The notes under the pieces are model-generated. The model was not told where the DNA came from. It did no database searches and saw only the letters and a program-made list of their open reading frames with translations. From Phycisphaerae bacterium (GTDB lineage: Bacteria > Planctomycetota > Phycisphaerae > Sedimentisphaerales > Anaerobacaceae): 64,000 bases of DNA. The stretch spans positions 1 to 64,000 of the forward strand of contig JADHXR010000013.1 of assembly GCA_016782865.1 (NCBI GenBank), written 5' to 3'. This document shows, piece after piece, positions 44,209 to 53,957 of this stretch (positions are counted from its first letter, which is position 1; every line of letters begins with the position of its first letter). A program made the translations under genes and the position numbers.

Positions 44209-45678
44209 ATGCCTATTAGTATCAGTTATCGGTTACCCCGAAGAATGTTCAGGGCAATCATGAGTTGCCTGCAACGGCTTTTTGGCCTCTTCATATGCCT
44301 GCTATGCGGGTGCGCGATTCATAGTGTCGATGAAGAAGCCCGGCTTCTGGAGGTTGAAGTCCCGCCGCGTTTTTCTGAATCTGCTACTGGAGCGGTCCTA
44401 CCGAATGATTGGAATTACCCCTGGTGGGAAACGTTTAAAGATGAGGATTTAGACCGTCTCATTGAATCTGGGTTAGCCGCAAGTTTTGGGCTGCGGCAAT
44501 ACGTGGCACGCATCGAACAGGCCACAGCCCTTGCCCGCCAGGCGGGCGCTCGTTTATATCCCTCCCTGGATCTCGATGCCGGTTACGAATTGCAGTGGGA
44601 TGGCGAAACCGAAAGTGGTGAATCTCGTGATCGGCAAGATGCTTCCGATTTAGGCTTTCTTTTCCGTTGGGAGCTGGATGTCTGGGGACGTTTATCATCC
44701 CTGCGGCGGGCAGAAAACCTGACGGCCCAAGCGACGATTGAAGACTGGCTGGGAGCCCGGCTCCTCCTGTCCACTGCGATTGCCGAAACCTATTTTGAAA
44801 TTCAGGAACAACGTCGCCAGTTCGAAGTGATCCGTGCGCAAATCGAAATTAACGAGTCCCTGCATCAATTGACCTCGCTTCGTTTTGGTCAGGGGCAGTC
44901 TTCCATTGTAGATGTCCTGCAACAGCAGGCACAATTGGAAGCCACCCTGGCCCGTGTTCCGCAAACCGAAGCCCGAATCGGACAACTGGAATATTCGTTG
45001 GATGTCCTGCTTGGTCAGCCGCCCGGGAAGGGAAATCATGTTACGTCAAGCCAGCTGGGCCGCCCGTCGCCATTGCCTGCCGTGGGCATCCCGGCTCTAT
45101 TGCTTACGCGCCGGCCCGATCTAAGGGCCGCGCAGAAACGGGTGTTGGCATTCGACTATGATGTGGGCGTTGCCGTGGCTGAACAGTTACCAACGTTGGC
45201 TATAGGGGGTTCCATTGACTGGAAAGGCGATCCCAGTTTCGGTAATGAGATCACCGCAGTCTTTGCTGGCTTGGCTGGGCCGTTGTTTGATGCGGGCCAG
45301 CGCCGCAGTGAAGTGAATCTTCGCAAAGCGCGCCTGGAGGAAGCCCTTGCCGGCTACTCGCAACGGTACCTTTCAGCACTGTTCGAGGTGGAGGCCGCCT
45401 TGCTCGAGGAGCGAAAAAGCGAGGAACGCCTCGTGGTCGTGGAACAGCAGTTGGTGACTGCCCAAAGGCTTCTCACTGAAGCTCGCAACCGCTTTAGCCA
45501 GGGCCTCACGGATTATTTGCCCGTATTTACATCTCTCGCTATTGTGCAAAACCTGGAACGCGATGTGGTTAGCTCCCGGAGAAGTGTGTTGAGTGCACGT
45601 GTCGGCTTGCATCGGGCACTGGGTGGCCCCATGCTTAACCCTAATACTCTTGCTATATTGTCCTCTGCAAATGAATAA
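44209..45678 (+). CDS. Outer-membrane efflux lipoprotein (NodT/OprM type)
   Basis: The outer-membrane channel of a tripartite pump. A hydrophobic signal ends in LLCGCAIHS, a lipobox (C as +1). The two repeated helical/barrel halves of TolC family proteins follow, with WWETFKDEDLDRLIESGL, LARQAGARLYPSLDL, LDVWGRLSSLRRAE and the second-half TRRPDLRAAQKRVLAFDYDV. Length (489) is normal. Its end overlaps the adaptor start by eight bases. A strong promoter ends 25 bases before it. Confidence 0.93.
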   Translation: MPISISYRLPRRMFRAIMSCLQRLFGLFICLLCGCAIHSVDEEARLLEVEVPPRFSESATGAVLPNDWNYPWWETFKDEDLDRLIESGLAASFGLRQYVARIEQATALARQAGARLYPSLDLDAGYELQWDGETESGESRDRQDASDLGFLFRWELDVWGRLSSLRRAENLTAQATIEDWLGARLLLSTAIAETYFEIQEQRRQFEVIRAQIEINESLHQLTSLRFGQGQSSIVDVLQQQAQLEATLARVPQTEARIGQLEYSLDVLLGQPPGKGNHVTSSQLGRPSPLPAVGIPALLLTRRPDLRAAQKRVLAFDYDVGVAVAEQLPTLAIGGSIDWKGDPSFGNEITAVFAGLAGPLFDAGQRRSEVNLRKARLEEALAGYSQRYLSALFEVEAALLEERKSEERLVVVEQQLVTAQRLLTEARNRFSQGLTDYLPVFTSLAIVQNLERDVVSSRRSVLSARVGLHRALGGPMLNPNTLAILSSANE

Positions 45679-46888
45679 GAAATCCATATTTGGCGCGTTC
45701 ATTGTCATTCTGTTGATCTTCGGCTTCGGTGGCTGCGTGAGCCTCATGCTGCTATGGACGGGTCCCGAAACGGTTCCGGAGGAAAACACCGGTTCGGCCA
45801 AGATTGTGCAGACGATTTCGCTGGTGCCACAGACACGCTCGGTGGCGGTCAGCGCTCAAGGAACTGTTGTCCCGTCGAGAAAGGTGGTCATTAGGCCTCA
45901 AGTCACGGGTCAGGTGATCTGGCAGAGTGAATCGATCACCATAGGCGGACATGTGAAGGCCGGCGACGAGCTTATCCGTATCGACCCTAAGGACTACGAG
46001 TTGGCGCTGGCCGAAGTGCAGGCCAATTTCGAGCAGGCCCGCTTCGAACGGGAGGTGGAAAGTGGCCGCCAGGTCATTGCCAAACGCGAATGGAGCGAGC
46101 TTCAGTCGGATCTCGACATGGAAGAGGTCAACAAGTCGCTGGTGTTACGGGAGCCCCATCTCAGGCGTGCCGAGGCACTCATGGAAAAGGCCAGAAACGA
46201 TATCGAAATCGCCGAGCTACAACGCTCCCGTACGGTCATCACCGCGCCCTTCAATGCCATGGTGGTCGAAGAATCGGTTGAAGTGGGACAATTGCTAAAT
46301 CCGGGTTCGGACATTTGTGAACTAGTGGGTACGGATGAATTTTGGATTCAGGTAACACTTCGGTATTCTGACCTGAAATGGGTAAAGTTTCCCGAAGATG
46401 GCCGGCCCGGGGCGGCAGCGCAGGTGGTTTTGGATATGGGAGGCGGAGAATCTGTGACCTGGCAGGGCAGCGTCATAAGTCTTTTAAGCGACATGGATCC
46501 CCTCTATCGCATGGCACGGCTGATTGTGTCGGTAACGGATCCCCTGGACCTTCGTCGAAGGTCCGGTAGCAAATTCCCCTTGCTGCTGGGCAGCTTTGTC
46601 AAAGCGAAAATCGATGCCGGGGAGCTGGAGGATACGCTGACGATTCCTCGAGCTGCCTTGAGGGAAGGAAACCGGATTTGGGTCGTTGGGGACGATCATT
46701 TGTTAAAGATTCTCCCGGCCACAGTTCTCTGGCGCGAAACGGAGACGGTGCTCATTTCCAATAACGTGGAAAAAGGAGATCAGCTCATCGTGAGCGATTT
46801 GCGCGTGGCGCTTCCGGGAATGGAAGTGGCCCCTCAACCCGCTACTGCTTATCCCGAACCGGTGACAGGAACAGGGCAGGAAGACTGA
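45671..46888 (+). CDS. RND efflux periplasmic adaptor (MFP)
   Basis: The membrane-fusion adaptor of the pump. ATG 45671 (MNKKSIFGAF) begins an N-terminal membrane anchor (GAFIVILLIFGFGGCVSLMLLW). The lipoyl domain (RPQVTGQVIWQSESITIGGHVKAGDELIRID), a helical hairpin rich in Glu/Arg (about 100-170) and a beta-barrel (VIRPQ-type, IDAGELEDTLTIPRAAL) follow in the family order. The longer frame from 45593 overlaps the channel gene and has no signal, so it is rejected. 405 residues. Confidence 0.92.
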   Translation: MNKKSIFGAFIVILLIFGFGGCVSLMLLWTGPETVPEENTGSAKIVQTISLVPQTRSVAVSAQGTVVPSRKVVIRPQVTGQVIWQSESITIGGHVKAGDELIRIDPKDYELALAEVQANFEQARFEREVESGRQVIAKREWSELQSDLDMEEVNKSLVLREPHLRRAEALMEKARNDIEIAELQRSRTVITAPFNAMVVEESVEVGQLLNPGSDICELVGTDEFWIQVTLRYSDLKWVKFPEDGRPGAAAQVVLDMGGGESVTWQGSVISLLSDMDPLYRMARLIVSVTDPLDLRRRSGSKFPLLLGSFVKAKIDAGELEDTLTIPRAALREGNRIWVVGDDHLLKILPATVLWRETETVLISNNVEKGDQLIVSDLRVALPGMEVAPQPATAYPEPVTGTGQED

Positions 46889-46889
46889 T

Positions 46890-49800
46890 ATGGAACGTAA
46901 TCCGTTTAATGACACTTCTTCCGCGACCGGGCTTTTGGCCTGGTTTGCCCGCAATCATGTGGCGGCGAATCTGTTGATGTTGGCGGTGGTGGTGGTGGGA
47001 TTGGTCGTCGCCCGAAATATCCGTCAGGAAATCTATCCGATTTTCGAGCTTGATACGGTTGTGATCACTATGCAGTATCGGGGCGCCAGCCCGGAAGAGG
47101 TCGAACAGTCGATCCTGCTGCCCATTGAGGCGGAGGTTCGCGGCCTGGAACTCACCCGTCGCATCGTGTCGTCTGCCACTGAGGGACGCGCCTCAGTCAC
47201 GGTCGAAATCATGCCCGGCTTTGACCGCAACCGAGCGCTCCAGGAGGTCACGGCTGCAGTGCAACGCATCAGCATGTTTCCCGACGAGATCGAACCGCCG
47301 GTGATTTCTTTGGGATCGGATCGTCGCAGAGGTGTGGTCTACGTGTCGGTGTTTGGCGACCTGGATCAACGGACGCTGATTCAATTTGCCCACCAGATTG
47401 AAGACGGTCTACTGGCCCAGCCCGAGGTATCCCTGGTTGTCATGCGGGGTGTGCGTCGTCCTGAAATCCGGGTGGAGGTGCCTCAAACGCAACTCCGCGC
47501 GCTGGACCTGACGCTGGGGGAAATCGCCAACGCCATTGACCGCGCCGCCCTGGATGTGCCCGCCGGTACCATGCGAACGCCGGGCGGAGATATTCTGTTA
47601 AAGACCACCGAGCGTCGCTACTTCGGGAGTGAGTTTTCCGAGATCCCGATCAAGAGCAGCAATACCGGTGCTGAAATCAAGTTAGGGGATATTGCCACGA
47701 TTGAGGACGGGTTTGAGGAGACCGAACGGGAGTCGTATTATAATGGCAAACCATCGGTTTGGATTGGGATTTACGCTTCCGAATCCCAGCCTCCTTTGAA
47801 AGTGGCTGCAGCGGTACACCGATATGTTGAGCAGGTAAATGCCACATTACCGCCTTCGGTCGAGGTTAAGGTGTCCCATGACAGGACGGAAGATTACCAG
47901 GAGCGAATCGATCTGTTAAGGTTTAACGGAACGATTGGTTTGATACTGGTGCTTCTGGCACTGGGATTGCTTCTGGAATTGCGCGTGGCCTTCTGGACAG
48001 CCATTGGCATTCCGGTCTCGATTCTCGGCTCGCTCATCCTGCTGCCCTTGATGAACGCCAGCGTGAACATGATCTCTCTCTTCGGTTTTATTGTGACCCT
48101 AGGCATCGTCGTCGACGATGCGGTGGTGGTCGGAGAGGATATTTTCCATAAGATTTCCCAGGGGATGTCGCGGATGGAGGCGGCCGTGGCCGGTGTGAGA
48201 GAAATGGCCATACCGGTGATTTTTGCGGTCGGTACGAACATTATTGCCTTTTTGCCATTGCTATTTGTGCCGGGCGAAAGTGGCCGCTTTTTTAACATTC
48301 TCCCTTCGGTGATTATCGCCGTGTTTACCGTGTCTCTGGTTGAGGCACTCCTTATTTTGCCTTCGCACCTGGCGTTCTCCAGGAAGCATCCTCACCCGGA
48401 CTCGATCTTTTCCCGATTTGACCGGGCCCAGACCACACTCCGCCTTAAAATCGATGCGGCCATGGAGCGTTTCTACCACCCCATCCTGGCGGCGGCGCTT
48501 CGATTTCGTTACATCACCCTGGCGATGTTTGCCTCTTCATTTCTTATATTAGTTGCCTACCTGTTCAGTGGCCGGGTGAATTTCACATTTAATCCTGCCA
48601 TTGAAAATGACTACATCCAGGGAGAGATCGAAATGCCAACCGGCACGCCCGTGGCACGAACCCGGGACGTGGCATTCCTGATTGAGGCCGCAGCCAAGCG
48701 GGCGATCGCCCAATGCGGCGAGGACAGGATCGTGCGCGGTGTCAGTATTTCGGTAGCCGATCGGAGCAGCAATCAAGCCAGGGTCGCCTGCAAATTGGTG
48801 CCGCAAAGCCAACGTACCATCACCGGCGCCGGCTTTGTTGAACTGTGGCGTGCGCAAGTGCCGGAAATTCCCGACATAGAGTCCCTCTTTTTTGACTACC
48901 TGGTAGGTCCCGGCGGTGAAGCGGCCATTGACATTCAACTGGCTCATCCGGAAGTCGATACCTTGCGTCGTGCGGCTGAAGTGCTCGGTGACATGGTGGT
49001 ACGTTATCCCGGCGTGACCGATATCCGTAAAGGCTTTGGCAAGGAGATGCCGCAAATCAGTTTTGAGATCAAACCGGCAGGACAGGCGCTGGGGATTACC
49101 GCTCGTGATTTGGGTCAACAGATCCGCCACGCGTTTTACGGGGCGGAAGCACTGCGACAACCGCGCGAACGCGAAGAGCTGCGCGTGATGGTGCGCCTGC
49201 CGGAATCCGACCGACGGTCCTTAAGTGGATTGGAAGGGCTCTTGATCAAAGCAGCCAATGGTGCCGAGATTCCGCTTAATCAGGCAGCGGACATCATTGA
49301 AGCGACCGCACCCGTGCGTATCGACCGCGTGGACGGAGGCCGGGTCCTGAATGTGACAGCCAATGTGCTCCAAAACGTTACCAATGAAAACAAGGTGTTA
49401 TCCGCTCTGGAAAGAAAAGAACTGCCGGATCTTTTGAAGCGGTTTCCCGGCCTGCGTTACTCCTTCGAAGGGACGCAGCGCGAGCAGCGTGAAGCAACGA
49501 AAAATTTGAGCATCGGACTCACCGCCTCCCTGTTCGCCATTTTTGCTATCATGGCGTCGTTTCTGAGAAGTTATGTCCAATCGATCATCGTGCTGCTGAC
49601 CGTTCCCTGGGGATTGGCCGGGGCTGTCCTGGGCCATATTGTGTTGGGTTTTGATCTCAGTATTTTCAGCGTATTGGGCATGATCGCCCTGTGCGGCATG
49701 GTGGTCAACGGCGGCTTTGTCTTGGCCATGACCCGTAATCGTTATTTGGCCCGGGGGATTCCGATCAAAGAAGCGAGTGTCAGGGCGGCTGAGCGTCGTT

Positions 49801-50075
49801 TCCGGCCCATCTTTCTGACCGCTATCACCACGTTTCTGGGTCTGGGGCCCATGATATTTGAAACCAACGAGCAGGCCCTCTTCCTGGTCCCCATGGCGAT
49901 TTCCCTGGGAGTGGGGACCCTGGCTTCAACCCTGGTTGTGCTGATTCTGGTACCTGTCAGTTTTGTCATTCTTGAAGAGCTTGAATCGCTGAAATCCCAA
50001 GAGGAACACTCTGCGAAAGATCCTGTGTTACCATCAGGGGCTGGGGAAATATTCTACGCTCCTAATCAGGACTGA
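46890..50075 (+). CDS. RND-family efflux permease (AcrB-like)
   Basis: The inner-membrane proton-driven pump of 1,061 residues: one N-terminal span, a large periplasmic loop, six spans, another loop and the last six spans. The proton-relay pair is in the fourth span, VTLGIVVDDAVVVGEDIF (Asp-Asp). AMGAxxR-like and R-rich helices at the cytoplasmic ends are typical. The gene starts one base after the adaptor stop. The exported substrate cannot be read from sequence. The next gene overlaps its stop by one base. Confidence 0.93.
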   Translation: MERNPFNDTSSATGLLAWFARNHVAANLLMLAVVVVGLVVARNIRQEIYPIFELDTVVITMQYRGASPEEVEQSILLPIEAEVRGLELTRRIVSSATEGRASVTVEIMPGFDRNRALQEVTAAVQRISMFPDEIEPPVISLGSDRRRGVVYVSVFGDLDQRTLIQFAHQIEDGLLAQPEVSLVVMRGVRRPEIRVEVPQTQLRALDLTLGEIANAIDRAALDVPAGTMRTPGGDILLKTTERRYFGSEFSEIPIKSSNTGAEIKLGDIATIEDGFEETERESYYNGKPSVWIGIYASESQPPLKVAAAVHRYVEQVNATLPPSVEVKVSHDRTEDYQERIDLLRFNGTIGLILVLLALGLLLELRVAFWTAIGIPVSILGSLILLPLMNASVNMISLFGFIVTLGIVVDDAVVVGEDIFHKISQGMSRMEAAVAGVREMAIPVIFAVGTNIIAFLPLLFVPGESGRFFNILPSVIIAVFTVSLVEALLILPSHLAFSRKHPHPDSIFSRFDRAQTTLRLKIDAAMERFYHPILAAALRFRYITLAMFASSFLILVAYLFSGRVNFTFNPAIENDYIQGEIEMPTGTPVARTRDVAFLIEAAAKRAIAQCGEDRIVRGVSISVADRSSNQARVACKLVPQSQRTITGAGFVELWRAQVPEIPDIESLFFDYLVGPGGEAAIDIQLAHPEVDTLRRAAEVLGDMVVRYPGVTDIRKGFGKEMPQISFEIKPAGQALGITARDLGQQIRHAFYGAEALRQPREREELRVMVRLPESDRRSLSGLEGLLIKAANGAEIPLNQAADIIEATAPVRIDRVDGGRVLNVTANVLQNVTNENKVLSALERKELPDLLKRFPGLRYSFEGTQREQREATKNLSIGLTASLFAIFAIMASFLRSYVQSIIVLLTVPWGLAGAVLGHIVLGFDLSIFSVLGMIALCGMVVNGGFVLAMTRNRYLARGIPIKEASVRAAERRFRPIFLTAITTFLGLGPMIFETNEQALFLVPMAISLGVGTLASTLVVLILVPVSFVILEELESLKSQEEHSAKDPVLPSGAGEIFYAPNQD

Positions 50076-51988
50076 TGTCACAGTACTTTTGCAGACAGGA
50101 TTGGTTTAGGAAACGTGAGTTCGATATTGTGGCAGAATCAAAAGGTCAAGAAGCACTTCAAAAAGTGACAAGCTGCAAATCTCAGGACAAAATCTGGGCT
50201 TTGCTGTTCACGGCTATTCTCATGTCTTTTTACTTTGCTTATTTACTATTGCGAATAGACCCGGAACTCATCTATCAATCCCAAGAACCTGTCTTCCTTT
50301 TCGATCCGCATTTCTTCAATGAATTCTTCAGCTATCCCGGAGGATTAAACGAACTCATTTCCGGGTTCTTCTCGCAGTTTTTCTATTACTCACCGACAGG
50401 AGCATTATTGCTTGTTTTCGTTTTCGCATCTGTCACCTGGAATACAAAGCTGCTCATTCGGTCAATAAGTTCAAATCGGCCGATTCTTTATTTGCATTGG
50501 GTACCATCAGTTCTTCTTTTGGCCTTACACAGTAACTACAGATTCCCACTTGTTCTGACGCTGGGATTCCTATGGACACTGCTCACTGTCAATGTCTATA
50601 TCCGCCTTGCTGCTTCGAAGGCCATTCTCCGACTACCGCTCTTTCTGATTCTCCAAGCAATGTTGTACTATGTGACTGCCGGTCAGGCTTTTGTCTTTTC
50701 ACTCATAGTCATACTCTATGAGGTTCTATATTGTCGCAAAATTGTACTACTTCCACTCTATATCCTATATGCCGCGTTGCTACCCTATATAGGGGCCTCA
50801 ACCATATTTATTGTGCGCATTCACGATGCCTATGCGATGCACCTGACATCACATAATAGTTACCAGTTGACCTGGCTGTCATGGGTGCTATACGCACTCT
50901 TGCCGCTTGTTATAGTTCTTGTGACGTTTGAGCGGAGATATGTCAGAATCGGACAGGAGAACACAAACAGTTTTTGGGGCAAGTTTTTGTGTTACCGCTC
51001 CATCTCAACACGACTCTTTCAAGGTGTCATATTTCTGTTTCTCGTTGCCGTAATGGCTCTGTATTCATACGATAAGAAGGAGAAAGCTTTTCTCCTGATC
51101 GACCACTATGCGCGATCCGGAGAATGGGACAGGGTGCTCGATATGGCGCAAAAGGGTCTTCCGATTAGTAATATAGTCCAATGTCAGGTTAACAGAGCAT
51201 TATATCATACCGGCCAGTTGTGTGACGAAATGTTCAGCGTGGCACAGCTTTTCGGGAGCGATGGTCTTTTCATGCATGAAAGCTTGCGAGGACATTATGC
51301 GCTTCAGCACAGCGACTTATTTTTTGACCTCGCCCTAATAAATGAGTCAGAACACTGGGCTTATGAAGCCATAGCTGCCAAGGGAGATACAGCGTGGAAT
51401 CTTCAGCGTCTTGTGCTGGTGTATCTGTTGGAAGAAGAGCGAGACATTGCGGCTAAATATCTGAGAATGTTGCAGAAAACCATCTGGCACAAAGCTTGGG
51501 CCGCAGAACATCAAAAGTACCTCTCTGACAGTAACGATTTTTGGGCCAATCCTCGATCACAATACATCAGAAAGACGATGCCGGTATCTGATTTCCTTGT
51601 CTCGCCCACCGAACCGGAGCTGTGTCTGGAAGAGCTATTGAATAATACAAAGAACAAGATGGCATTTGAATATTTTATGGCATACTGCCTGCTGGAAGGA
51701 CAGATTGGCCGTTTTATGAAGCACCTTCACCGATTGAATTATTTTGATTATCCCGGAATTCCTCGCCATTTCGAAGAGACCATGCTTATCTACAATCAGC
51801 TCACAGGTGGTAAGGGTATCTCTTTACCTGGGAAAGATATTTCAGAGGAAACAATCCGGAAATTCAATGATTTCAATAGTATCAGGGCAAAACATAAAAA
51901 CAGCAAGGAAGCAGCTTATGGAGAGCTCAAGAAATATAGAGATACTTACTGGTTTTATGGACTGTACCATCACAAGCCCAAGGAGTAA
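50075..51988 (+). CDS. DUF6057-like multi-span membrane protein
   Basis: A 637-residue protein with about ten hydrophobic spans in its first half (LLFTAILMSFYFAYLLLRI, then repeated helices through to LVAVMALYSYDKK), and a long soluble C-terminal half of helical repeats (YALQHSDLFFDLALINESEHW, YLLEEERDIAAKYLRML) like TPR. I believe it matches DUF6057, seen in Bacteroidota and Planctomycetota, function unknown. It overlaps the pump stop by one base (TGATG), so it is coupled to the efflux operon and to the lipoprotein that follows five bases later. Confidence 0.82.
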   Translation: MSQYFCRQDWFRKREFDIVAESKGQEALQKVTSCKSQDKIWALLFTAILMSFYFAYLLLRIDPELIYQSQEPVFLFDPHFFNEFFSYPGGLNELISGFFSQFFYYSPTGALLLVFVFASVTWNTKLLIRSISSNRPILYLHWVPSVLLLALHSNYRFPLVLTLGFLWTLLTVNVYIRLAASKAILRLPLFLILQAMLYYVTAGQAFVFSLIVILYEVLYCRKIVLLPLYILYAALLPYIGASTIFIVRIHDAYAMHLTSHNSYQLTWLSWVLYALLPLVIVLVTFERRYVRIGQENTNSFWGKFLCYRSISTRLFQGVIFLFLVAVMALYSYDKKEKAFLLIDHYARSGEWDRVLDMAQKGLPISNIVQCQVNRALYHTGQLCDEMFSVAQLFGSDGLFMHESLRGHYALQHSDLFFDLALINESEHWAYEAIAAKGDTAWNLQRLVLVYLLEEERDIAAKYLRMLQKTIWHKAWAAEHQKYLSDSNDFWANPRSQYIRKTMPVSDFLVSPTEPELCLEELLNNTKNKMAFEYFMAYCLLEGQIGRFMKHLHRLNYFDYPGIPRHFEETMLIYNQLTGGKGISLPGKDISEETIRKFNDFNSIRAKHKNSKEAAYGELKKYRDTYWFYGLYHHKPKE

Positions 51989-51992
51989 TGAT

Positions 51993-53564
51993 ATGCGTCA
52001 ATCCAAGGTCTTCATTATTCTATTTTTGTTGTGCATTGCAGTGGTGACAGTATGCACCGGTTGCTCGAGCAAGAGCCCGAATCCTGAAAATTGTACATAC
52101 AAAGAACGACGACCGACCATATCTCCGGATTATACCGAAACAATCCTCCCCCCCAATATTGCACCGACCAACTTTATCATCAAAGAAAAGGGATTATCAT
52201 ATTATGTTCAAATTTCATCTGAAAAAGGCAAGGCTATTGATATATCCAGCCGAATCCCCAACATCAGGATTCCTATAAGACCATGGAAGAAGTTGTTAAA
52301 CCAGAATCGTGGAAAGTCGCTGCTTATAACTGTTTTTGTTAAAGATGAAAAGGATAAATGGAGTCGCTTCGCCCCCATCAAGAACGAAATTGCTAAAGAA
52401 GAAATCGATACGCATCTGGCTTACCGGCTAATGAAACCGCTGTATCAATATTGGGATAAGTTAGGCATATATCAACGCGATTTGAGCGACTATGATGAAC
52501 GTCCTATTGTTTTGAACAGGACGATGGGAAAGAATTGCGTGAACTGCCATTCCTTTCATAATTACAACCCTGACAGAATGATATTTCATATGCGGGCCGG
52601 GGCAGTCGGCACCTCAATGATGCTGGCATATGATAATGAAACACACAAGGTAGACACATCAACATCATTTAATCACGCCACATCATATAGATCATGGCAT
52701 CCGAACGGAAAAATTATTGCATTCGCTTTTAATACCGTAAAGCAGATTTTTCATGCCGAGGGTAAGAACCTCGATGTTTACGACAGAGTCTCCGACCTTC
52801 TCCTTTATAACATTAAGACCGACACAATCACAACATCACCAAAAATATCGACTTCCGAACGTATGGAGACATATCCCGAATGGTCGCCTGATGGCAAATA
52901 TCTATACTTTTGCAGTTCACCCGGGCTGGACATTTATGACAAGGATGAACATCCCCTAAAGAAAATGAAATATGATTTAATGCGCATCTCATATGATGTG
53001 GAGAGTGATTCATGGGGAGAGGTTGAACCTGTCTTGATAGCAAGTGAATTGGGCTTTAGTGTTGCCCATGCAAAGCCCTCACCCAATGGGAAATATATCC
53101 TTTTTTGCATGTCAGAATATAGCTATTTCCCACTCTATATGCCTGATTCAGACTTGTACCTGCTTGATACTCAAACAAAGGAATTCCGTAAAGCAGAAAG
53201 AATAAACAGCGATCGGGCGGAAAGTTATCATTGCTGGTCCAGCAACGGCCGTTGGGTCGTATTTAGCAGTAAACGTCAGGATGGAATATGCACACATCCT
53301 TATTTCAGCTATTTTGATTCCAACGGTAATTTCGGCAAACCGTTTCTATTGCCGCAGGAAGACCCGGAATATCACCAATCACGCGTCGTTGTCTATAACA
53401 TCCCGGAATTTGTGAACGGCCCGGTCAAGATACGGCCTCAAAAATTGATAAGAACAGCTTGGTCCAAAGAGATAGTCAAAGCCAAGCTTGATCCCAAAGT
53501 GGAAAAACAACTGGATAGTCAAACCGAAGAAATGCCTTACAAACCCGGTCTACGGCCCAATTGA
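51993..53564 (+). CDS. TolB-like propeller lipoprotein with haem c motif
   Basis: ATG 51993 follows AGGAG; the longer in-frame reading from 51744 lies inside the previous gene. A signal peptide ends VCTGC (lipobox). One c-type haem motif CVNCHSFHNY is at about residue 183. A WD40/TolB-like propeller follows (SWHPNGKIIAFAFN, YPEWSPDGKYLYFCSS, PSPNGKYILFCMS, CWSSNGRWVVFSS). Propeller with a haem site in one lipoprotein, paired with a DUF6057 gene, is a set found together in other genomes; its role is unknown. Confidence 0.88.
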   Translation: MRQSKVFIILFLLCIAVVTVCTGCSSKSPNPENCTYKERRPTISPDYTETILPPNIAPTNFIIKEKGLSYYVQISSEKGKAIDISSRIPNIRIPIRPWKKLLNQNRGKSLLITVFVKDEKDKWSRFAPIKNEIAKEEIDTHLAYRLMKPLYQYWDKLGIYQRDLSDYDERPIVLNRTMGKNCVNCHSFHNYNPDRMIFHMRAGAVGTSMMLAYDNETHKVDTSTSFNHATSYRSWHPNGKIIAFAFNTVKQIFHAEGKNLDVYDRVSDLLLYNIKTDTITTSPKISTSERMETYPEWSPDGKYLYFCSSPGLDIYDKDEHPLKKMKYDLMRISYDVESDSWGEVEPVLIASELGFSVAHAKPSPNGKYILFCMSEYSYFPLYMPDSDLYLLDTQTKEFRKAERINSDRAESYHCWSSNGRWVVFSSKRQDGICTHPYFSYFDSNGNFGKPFLLPQEDPEYHQSRVVVYNIPEFVNGPVKIRPQKLIRTAWSKEIVKAKLDPKVEKQLDSQTEEMPYKPGLRPN

Positions 53565-53737
53565 TAATCTTCGTATTTGCAGGGCAACTTCGGGTACACT
53601 TACTCAAAGTCTCTCCCATCACAGGTCCCGTCGGTGGTCGTACCAAGCCTTCTGAAAACGGGCAGAATTGGGGGCTGTGAGGAGCTCTTAGAATGAAACC
53701 ACAGTATCCTGGCATCTTAGTCATTCAAAGTTTTTTC

Positions 53738-53767
53738 TTGACGGGCGGGCGGCTGATCTGGTATAAG
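53738..53767 (+). promoter_or_regulatory. Promoter of the LamG protein gene
   Basis: TTGACG (53738-53743), 18 bases, TATAAG (53762-53767). It implies transcription from about 53775 and a leader of about 180 bases. The 53565-53737 part of this interval shows no gene or hairpin of note. Confidence 0.6.
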
Positions 53768-53774
53768 TGGGTTA

Positions 53775-53957
53775 AGGTGAAGTCCGTGGATTTGAGGCCA
53801 TCCGGGCGGGATTGAAGCTTGTCTTTCGGGCTCTCTAAGGTAAGGAGGCAGTATCTGACCGTATGGAAATGTCCTTAGCAGACACGGGCAAAATGCAGTC
53901 AAAAGTAGAGACCATTGTGAGTCGCTTCATGTTAACCTTTTCTAATGGAGGATTGTC
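53775..53957 (+). other. Long 5' leader of the LamG protein gene
   Basis: About 180 bases between the predicted start of transcription and ATG 53958. It contains several short pairings and a purine-rich stretch, GGGCAAAATGCAGTC, but no riboswitch family that I can match. AATGGAGG ends about 6 bases before the start codon. Confidence 0.3.

Noticed and set aside
53775-53957. Cyclic-di-GMP (GEMM) riboswitch in the LamG leader
   Set aside because: A GGGCAAA word is present, but the flanking paired stems and GCAAAGCC element are missing.
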